From: Rhizobiaceae bacterium
GTDB lineage: Bacteria > Pseudomonadota > Alphaproteobacteria > Rhizobiales > Rhizobiaceae
Assembly (NCBI GenBank): GCA_004299545.1
Contig: SCRB01000207.1
Span: 1-12,085 of the forward strand
Length of the DNA stretch: 12,085 bases
Reading direction: 5' to 3'
A program made the position numbers and the translations under genes. Shown in pieces: positions 7,694 to 12,085 of this stretch. The notes below the pieces were generated by a model. That model was given only the letters and a program-made list of their open reading frames with translations, was not told the DNA's origin and made no database searches. Each line of letters starts with the position of its first letter. Positions within the stretch are counted from its first letter, which is position 1.

Positions 7694-8953
7694 ATGAAAG
7701 CTGGCACGAGAAAACTCCTTGGCCTTCTGGCCGGAGGCGTGGCGCTCGGGGTGCTTGGATCGGCGGGGACCGCCGTTGCGGCAACGAGCGGCCCGATCAA
7801 GATCGGCGTCATCGGCGAGGAATCCGCCATTGCCGGCGCATCGATCACCAAGGCGGCACAACTTGCCGCTGACGACATCAACAAGGCGGGCGGCATCGAC
7901 GGGCGCAAGGTCGAAGTCATCGTTTATGACGACCATTCCTCGGCGACGGACGCGGTGCGTGCCTTCCAGCGCGCCGTCAAACAGGATCATGTCGTCGCGG
8001 TCGTGGCGAGCTATATCAGTGAGGTGGCGCTCGCCATCGAGCCGTGGGCGGCAAGGCTGCACACGCCCTTCATCACGCCTGGCGCGGCGAGCACCGAGAT
8101 TTCCAAGCACGTCCACGACAATTACGACAAGAACAAATACACCTTCCACGGCTACATCAATTCGGCGTTCCAAGCCGACGGCGTTTGTGCCTTCTCGCAC
8201 GACGTTCTGGCCGGCAAGCTTCACATGAAGACGGCCGCGATCATGAGCGAGGATGCCGCATGGACGACGCCGCTCGACGCGGAATATGCCAAATGCCTGC
8301 CCAAGGCCGGACTGAAGGTGGTGGACCATATCCGCTTCAATCCCGATACGACCGATTTCACGCCCCTCTTCAACAAGGTCGAAGCCAAGCATCCGGACGT
8401 GATCGAGACGGGTATGGCGCATGTCGGCGTACAGCCGACCGTGCAATGGCACGAGCAGCAGGTGCCGATCCCGATGGCGGGTATCAGCGCACAGGCGAGC
8501 ACCAACACCTTCTGGAAGGACACCAACGGCGCCACGGACGGCATCATAACCTATACCGCGGCAACGCCGGACGTCGCGCTGACGCCGAAGACGGTTCCGT
8601 TCGCCAAGGCGTATGAAAAGCGCTTCGGCGCGACCCCCTCCTATTCCGGCTATGCGTCCTATGACGCCATCGAGGTCATCGCGGACGCGATCAAGCGCGC
8701 CAAGTCCACCGATCCCGACAAGATGGTGGCAGCGATGGAAAAGACCGACCTCGTCGGCACCCAGGGCCGCATCCAGTTCTACGGCAAGGACAGTGAATAC
8801 ACCCACGCCCTGAAATACGGGAAAGGCCTAGTGACGGGCCTGTTCATCCAGTGGCAGCACGGCAAGCAGGTGCCCATCTGGCCGGATTCGGTGGCGAAGG
8901 TGAAGGTCGCCTTTCCGTCCTTCGTCAAGCTGAACGAAGCGTCGTCGAACTGA
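7694..8953 (+). CDS. Branched-chain-amino-acid-type ABC transporter periplasmic binding protein, copy 1
   Basis: This is a periplasmic receptor of the HAAT/LivK family (Peripla_BP_6-like), which delivers a ligand to the LivHM permease encoded downstream. It has 419 residues. The signal peptide runs from a basic start (K2, R6, K7) through a Gly/Leu core to AVA at 27-29, with cleavage probably before Ala30. The mature protein opens with GPIKIGVIGEESA (33-45) and continues with AQLAADDINKAGGIDGRK (55-72). It then has the pocket-forming ASYISE (105-110), TPGAAS (128-133) and MSEDAAW (184-190). Cys165 and Cys201 occur in both copies and could be bridged. The frame stays open upstream to a GTG at 7607, but that extension would read through the promoter candidate and lacks a signal-peptide character. 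ATG 7694 has GGGAGGAG about 4 nt upstream. The ligand cannot be named: family members bind branched-chain or other amino acids, amides or urea-like compounds. Confidence 0.93.
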   Translation: MKAGTRKLLGLLAGGVALGVLGSAGTAVAATSGPIKIGVIGEESAIAGASITKAAQLAADDINKAGGIDGRKVEVIVYDDHSSATDAVRAFQRAVKQDHVVAVVASYISEVALAIEPWAARLHTPFITPGAASTEISKHVHDNYDKNKYTFHGYINSAFQADGVCAFSHDVLAGKLHMKTAAIMSEDAAWTTPLDAEYAKCLPKAGLKVVDHIRFNPDTTDFTPLFNKVEAKHPDVIETGMAHVGVQPTVQWHEQQVPIPMAGISAQASTNTFWKDTNGATDGIITYTAATPDVALTPKTVPFAKAYEKRFGATPSYSGYASYDAIEVIADAIKRAKSTDPDKMVAAMEKTDLVGTQGRIQFYGKDSEYTHALKYGKGLVTGLFIQWQHGKQVPIWPDSVAKVKVAFPSFVKLNEASSN

Positions 8954-8960
8954 TGCCGCA

Positions 8961-8987
8961 GGCGACTGCCAGCTCTCGGCAGTTGTC
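8961..8987 (+). terminator. RNA hairpin just after copy 1, attenuator-like
   Basis: GGCGACTGCC (8961-8970) and GGCAGTTGTC (8978-8987) pair over 10 bp in RNA, with two G-U wobbles, around the loop AGCTCTC. It begins 8 nt after the stop codon of copy 1. No U-tract follows, so it is more likely a partial terminator or a barrier to 3' exonucleases that protects the upstream message. Confidence 0.45.
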
Positions 8988-8992
8988 ATCGT

Positions 8993-9025
8993 GCGCCGGC
9001 GCAGATCGCTGGCCAGTGCCGGCGC
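8993..9025 (+). other. Second GC-rich hairpin in the inter-receptor gap
   Basis: GCGCCGGC (8993-9000) and GCCGGCGC (9018-9025) are perfect 8-bp arms around a 17-nt loop, which itself contains the palindrome CTGGCCAG (9009-9016). With the hairpin at 8961-8987 it makes a double stem-loop after copy 1. A role in transcript end formation or stability is inferred; no T-tract follows. Confidence 0.4.
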
Positions 9026-9055
9026 GCGGATGGATTTCTCGTTTCCTACTCGTTT

Positions 9056-9068
9056 GCGGATAATCCGC
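9056..9068 (+). promoter_or_regulatory. Palindrome overlapping a -10-like box, possible internal promoter/operator
   Basis: GCGGATAATCCGC is a perfect odd-centred palindrome (6-bp arms). Inside it, GATAAT (9059-9064) matches TATAAT at five of six positions. The base stretch 17 bp upstream (TTCTCG, 9036-9041) is a poor -35 box. A second weak possibility further down is TTGAAA (9123-9128) with GCTATC 17 bp later. The remainder of the 230-bp gap shows nothing else. A separate promoter for copy 2 is plausible but not established. Confidence 0.25.
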
Positions 9069-9183
9069 CGCGGTGGATTGCCATGTTGGAAAGGGTGGGG
9101 AATAGTGCGCGCGGCCGGGTCCTTGAAACCTGAAATATCTCGGCCGCTATCGATCAAACAGAAACATTCTGGGAGGAATGACA

Positions 9184-10440
9184 ATGAAACTCAGGAGGAA
9201 AAACCTGACCGCCTTCATGGCCGGCACGGCAATGCTGGGCGCGTTCGGGTTCGCTGTGCCCGCATTTGCCGCTGACAGCGGCCCGATCAAGATCGGCGTC
9301 ATCGGCGAAGAATCCGCCGTTGCCGGTGCATCGATCACCAAGGCGGCGCAACTCGCCGCCGATGATATCAACAAGGCGGGCGGCATCGACGGCCGCAAGA
9401 TCCAGATCATAACCTATGACGACCACTCCTCGGCCACCGATGCCGTCCGCGCCTTCCAGCGCGCCGTCAAGCAGGATCACGTCGTCGCCGTCGTGGCGAG
9501 CTATATCAGCGAGGTGGCGCTTGCCATCGAGCCCTGGGCGGCCAGACTGCACACGCCCTTCATCACGCCTGGCGCAGCGAGCACGCTGATCTCCAAGAAC
9601 GTCCACGACAATTACGACAAGAACAAGTACACCTTCCACGGCTACGTCAATTCCGCCTTCCTCGCCGATGCGATCTGTGCATTCTCGAAGGACGAACTGG
9701 TCGATAAATTCCATATGAAGACGGCCGCGATCATGAGCGAGGACGCTGCCTGGACAACGCCGCTCGACGCGGAATATGCCAAATGCCTGCCCAAGGCCGG
9801 ACTGAAGGTGGTGGATCATATCCGCTTCAATCCCGATACGACCGACTTCACGCCGATCTTCAACAAGATCGAGGGCGAGCACCCGGACGTCATCGAGACG
9901 GGCATCAGCCATGTCGGTGTGCAACCGACCGTGCAGTGGCATGACCAGCAGGTGCCGATCCCAATGTCTGGCCAGAGTTCGCAGGCGACGACCAGCACGT
10001 TCTGGAAGGATACCAACGGCGCCGCCGAGGGTGTGCTGACCTATACGGCAGCCACTCCGGGCGTGGCCCTGTCGCCGAAGACGATTCCTTTCGCCGACGC
10101 GTACCAGAAGAAGTTCGGCGCAACGCCGGCCTATGACGGCTACGCTTCCTATGATGCCATCGAGGTCATCGCGGATGCGATCAAGCGCGCCAAGTCCACC
10201 GATCCCGACAAGATGGTGGCGGCGATGGAGAAGACCGACCTGGTCGGCACCCAGGGCCGCATCCAGTTCTACGGCAAGGACAGCGAATACACCCATGCCC
10301 TGAAATATGGACCGGGTCTGGTGACGGGCCTGTTCATCCAGTGGCAGGACGGCAAGCAGGTTCCGGTCTGGCCGGCTAACGTGGCGAAGGCAAAGATAAA
10401 ATTCCCGTCCTTCGTCAAGCTGCCTTTGGCGTCCAACTAA
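9184..10440 (+). CDS. Branched-chain-amino-acid-type ABC transporter periplasmic binding protein, copy 2
   Basis: This second HAAT/LivK-family periplasmic receptor has 418 residues and is collinear with copy 1. By a hand count about 50 of some 388 mature residues differ. The signal peptide (1-29, ending AFA) is quite different in sequence but identical in length. The pocket motifs ASYISE, TPGAAS and MSEDAAW and the two cysteines (165, 201) are unchanged. Differences cluster at residues 160-177, around 219-275, in a patch near 300-308, and at the C-terminus. The start is ATG 9184: GGAGG lies 7-8 nt upstream, whereas the in-frame ATG at 9178 overlaps the ribosome binding site. It lies 138 bp ahead of livH and is probably co-transcribed with it. 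The ligand is unknown. The unchanged pocket motifs suggest the same or a closely related ligand as copy 1, with affinity or expression as the likely difference. Confidence 0.93.
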   Translation: MKLRRKNLTAFMAGTAMLGAFGFAVPAFAADSGPIKIGVIGEESAVAGASITKAAQLAADDINKAGGIDGRKIQIITYDDHSSATDAVRAFQRAVKQDHVVAVVASYISEVALAIEPWAARLHTPFITPGAASTLISKNVHDNYDKNKYTFHGYVNSAFLADAICAFSKDELVDKFHMKTAAIMSEDAAWTTPLDAEYAKCLPKAGLKVVDHIRFNPDTTDFTPIFNKIEGEHPDVIETGISHVGVQPTVQWHDQQVPIPMSGQSSQATTSTFWKDTNGAAEGVLTYTAATPGVALSPKTIPFADAYQKKFGATPAYDGYASYDAIEVIADAIKRAKSTDPDKMVAAMEKTDLVGTQGRIQFYGKDSEYTHALKYGPGLVTGLFIQWQDGKQVPVWPANVAKAKIKFPSFVKLPLASN

Positions 10441-10459
10441 CGCACCTTCATCGAAAAAA

Positions 10460-10530
10460 GGGCCGCGAACGCATAGACTGCCTTTCGCGGCCCGAACTGT
10501 CTTCGAAATCAAAAGCCCGCAAGATCGGGC
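10460..10530 (+). terminator. Strong intercistronic hairpin plus small second stem between copy 2 and livH
   Basis: GGGCCGCGAA (10460-10469) and TTCGCGGCCC (10484-10493) are perfect 10-bp arms around a 14-nt loop, 19 nt after the copy 2 stop. A second stem GCCCG/CGGGC (10515-10519 with 10526-10530) with loop CAAGAT follows. The first is preceded by a run of As but is not followed by a U-tract, so full termination is unlikely. Such structures between binding-protein and permease genes commonly stabilise the upstream message or attenuate the downstream one. Confidence 0.55.
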
Positions 10531-10578
10531 AAAAGGTGGCTGGCTGGGGGGCTTGCCGCCGGGAGATGGGGAGGAATT

Positions 10579-11454
10579 ATGCTGGCATTACAGATACTGG
10601 TCGACGGCTTCGCGATCAGTTCTCTTTACGCGCTGGGCGCTCTCGGCTTCACGCTCATCTTCGGCGTGTCGGGCGTGCTCAACCTTGCCCATGGCGGCAT
10701 CATGGTGGTCGCGGCACTCATCGGCTGGTATTCGGCCGGAGAACTCGGCCTCGGCACCTATCTCGGAACGCTGGTCGGCATTCTTGCCGGCGTCGTGACA
10801 GCCTTCATCACCTATTTCTGCGTGGTGCGGCCGATCCAGCGGTCACGGGCCATCCCACATGAAGAAACGGAAATCTTCGTTCTGACAGGCACACTCCTGC
10901 TCGGCATCATGATCCAGGACGGCATGGCATTCCTGTTCAGCGACAATCCGATCACCATGCGGCCGCTGATCAGCGGCGTGACCCGCATAGCGGGGGTGAG
11001 GACACCGACCAACGAGATCATGATCGCCGTTGTGTGCTGGGTCGTGATCGGGCTCCTGTGGCTGCTCGTCAATAAGACCCGGATCGGGAAATCCCTGCTC
11101 GCCGCGTCGATGAATCCTCGCGGACTCACCCTTCTCGGCTTCGAACTGTCGCAAATCTATCTTCTCGTCTGGACGATCTACGGTGTGCTTGCCGGCCTTG
11201 CCGGCGTCCTGCTGGCATCCTTCCTGGGCGTCGGGACGACGAATGCCGGCGATCTTACGGCAAGCGCCTTTTCCATCGTCGTCCTGGGCGGCCTCGGCAG
11301 CGTGTCCGGTTCGCTCGTGGCGGCCTACATCGTGGGCTATCTCGAAACCATCACCGCCTATCTGATCGCGCCGACACTGAGGCCGATCCCCGCCCTCCTC
11401 CTGCTGGTCCTGGTCATCTATGTGCGGCCGCAGGGTCTTTTGGGGCGGCGATAA
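10579..11454 (+). CDS. livH: Branched-chain amino acid-type ABC transporter permease LivH
   Basis: LivH is one of the two inner-membrane permease subunits of the HAAT importer. It has 291 residues, a normal length, and is almost wholly hydrophobic with about eight predicted membrane segments. Family hallmarks are GFTLIFGVSGVLNLAHGG (23-40), the cytoplasmic loop KTRIGKSLLAASMNPRGLTLLG (166-187) that contacts the ATPase, and SIVVLGGLGSVSGSLVAAYI (232-251) near the C-terminus. It ends in YVRPQGLLGRR. ATG 10579 follows GGGGAGGA by 3 nt. The gene is downstream of two receptor genes and 70 bp upstream of livM. The intercistronic hairpins suggest lower expression than the receptors. Confidence 0.95.
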   Translation: MLALQILVDGFAISSLYALGALGFTLIFGVSGVLNLAHGGIMVVAALIGWYSAGELGLGTYLGTLVGILAGVVTAFITYFCVVRPIQRSRAIPHEETEIFVLTGTLLLGIMIQDGMAFLFSDNPITMRPLISGVTRIAGVRTPTNEIMIAVVCWVVIGLLWLLVNKTRIGKSLLAASMNPRGLTLLGFELSQIYLLVWTIYGVLAGLAGVLLASFLGVGTTNAGDLTASAFSIVVLGGLGSVSGSLVAAYIVGYLETITAYLIAPTLRPIPALLLLVLVIYVRPQGLLGRR

Positions 11455-11491
11455 TGACGAGGGATAACCACCACACAGGCAATCGCGTCTT

Positions 11492-11519
11492 CCACGGGCG
11501 GGAATCCCGTGGGAGGAGG
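11492..11519 (+). promoter_or_regulatory. Hairpin touching the livM ribosome binding site
   Basis: CCACGGG (11492-11498) and CCCGTGG (11506-11512) are perfect 7-bp arms with loop CGGGAAT. The right arm ends on the first G of GGAGGAGG (11512-11519), a strong Shine-Dalgarno lying 5 nt before the livM ATG. In RNA the stem would abut and slightly cover the ribosome site, so it could tune livM translation or mark the 3' end of the livH message. Confidence 0.4.
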
Positions 11520-11524
11520 TCAAG

Positions 11525-12085
11525 ATGACGAAAATCCTACACTCGCCGCTCTTCTGGTTTGCCGTTATCGCCGTCGTGGTCGCGGCGCTGCTGCCTCTGT
11601 GGGTGTCCGGCTATATCCTCGGCATCCTGACGGTCGCTTATTATTACGGCGTCTTCTCCATGGCCTGGGACCTGCTGTTCGGCTTTGCCGGAGAGGTCAA
11701 TTTCGGTCCCACATTCCTCATCGGCCTCGGCGCCTATGCGGCCGCGCTCCTCAACAATGCCGGCTTCAACATCCCGCTCGCCATGATCGGCGGCACGTTC
11801 GTCGCCCTGATCGGGGGGCTGCTCCTGGCGGTCCCGGCGCTCAGGATGCGCGGCCCCTATTTCGGCCTGGTAACGCTGGTCGCGGTGCTCCTCCTGCAGA
11901 ACGTCATCGTGATCTTCGCCCATTTCACGGGCGGCGAGATCGGCATGACGGTGAATGACGTCCTGTCGATCGATACCAATGTCAATTACTGGTACGCTCT
12001 CGGCTTCATGGTGATCTGCGCCATCATCCTTTTCGGGCTGTCGCGCTCGGCACTCGGTCTCATCCTCCAGGCCAGCGGCCAGGAT
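11525..12085 (+). CDS. livM: Branched-chain amino acid-type ABC transporter permease LivM, first 187 residues (runs off the right edge)
   Basis: LivM is the second inner-membrane permease subunit, partnering LivH. Hydrophobic segments occur at about 10-28, 30-46, 60-76, 84-104, 112-132 and 156-172. The LivM signature region reads DLLFGFAGEVNFGPTFLIGL (49-68), followed by GAYAAALL. The family motif RMRGPYFGLVTLVAV is at 107-121 and TGGEIGM at 135-141. The fragment ends at LILQASGQD, the start of the cytoplasmic ATPase-contact loop. In many relatives the first motif has Q-x-S-LGH where this protein has E-V-N-F-GP. ATG 11525 is chosen for the strong GGAGGAGG 5 nt upstream. No frameshift is seen in the visible part. 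The ATPase genes livG and livF are expected next, outside the window. Confidence 0.93.
   Translation, partial: MTKILHSPLFWFAVIAVVVAALLPLWVSGYILGILTVAYYYGVFSMAWDLLFGFAGEVNFGPTFLIGLGAYAAALLNNAGFNIPLAMIGGTFVALIGGLLLAVPALRMRGPYFGLVTLVAVLLLQNVIVIFAHFTGGEIGMTVNDVLSIDTNVNYWYALGFMVICAIILFGLSRSALGLILQASGQD

Larger units (their letters stand above)
7674..10440 (+). repeat. Tandem gene duplication of two binding-protein genes
   Basis: Two copies, 7674-8953 and 9163-10440, lie head to tail with a gap-free offset of 1490 bp over almost the whole coding region. The similarity begins upstream of the start codons: AACGTTCTGGGAGGA in copy 1 and AACATTCTGGGAGGA in copy 2. The copied unit therefore included the ribosome binding site. 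The 209 bp between the copies has no counterpart ahead of copy 1 that I can see. Stretches of identity (for example 8267-8325 with 9757-9815, 59 nt) alternate with clearly diverged stretches. Confidence 0.9.

Noticed and set aside
9154..10512. Antisense open frames across both receptor genes that resemble each other (also 7667-8806)
   Set aside because: Their similarity is inherited from the duplicated sense genes. Composition and lack of motifs mark them as shadows.
1..12085. A novel defence, mobile or biosynthetic system
   Set aside because: All but one gene belong to known housekeeping or transport families. There are no integrase, transposase, toxin-antitoxin, CRISPR or phage features, and composition is uniform.

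Overview
The window is an ordinary-looking, GC-rich chromosomal segment of an alphaproteobacterium, most probably a member of the Hyphomicrobiales (Rhizobium/Agrobacterium/Ensifer-like). The evidence is the uniform high-GC codon use, a long two-domain malic enzyme of the rhizobial TME/DME type, rhizobial-looking peptide deformylase and RmuC sequences, and a branched-chain-amino-acid-type (HAAT) ABC transporter operon. The genus cannot be fixed from the sequence alone. I see no RNA gene, insertion sequence, CRISPR array, phage gene or compositional island.

Layout. At the left edge is the 5' part of def (peptide deformylase, minus strand), which runs off the window. Divergent from it across 115 bp is rmuC (plus strand). 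rmuC converges on a small gene for an exported glycine-zipper protein (minus), with a shared hairpin between them. Next, also on the minus strand, is maeB, a malic enzyme with a C-terminal phosphotransacetylase-like domain. It starts at a TTG codon and ends in tandem hairpins. Divergent from maeB across 118 bp is mutS (plus), complete with mismatch-binding, ATPase and C-terminal dimerisation elements.

From about 7590 to the right edge lies a plus-strand transport operon: two tandem paralogous periplasmic substrate-binding proteins (about 87 % identical after the signal peptide), then livH, then the first 187 codons of livM. The ATPases livG and livF are expected beyond the right edge. A sigma70-like promoter candidate with a 17-nt spacer precedes the first binding-protein gene. 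Strong RNA hairpins without U-tracts follow each binding-protein gene. This fits an arrangement in which binding proteins are made in excess over the permease.

How the genes relate. def, rmuC, maeB and mutS are housekeeping genes (N-terminal protein maturation, DNA rearrangement control, C4-dicarboxylate to pyruvate flux, mismatch repair) and need not work together. The transporter genes form one functional unit: two receptors probably feed one LivHM(GF) permease. No undescribed multi-gene system is evident. The points most worth a second look are the mosaic divergence of the twin receptors, the layered hairpins of the transporter operon, and the uncharacterised exported glycine-zipper protein.
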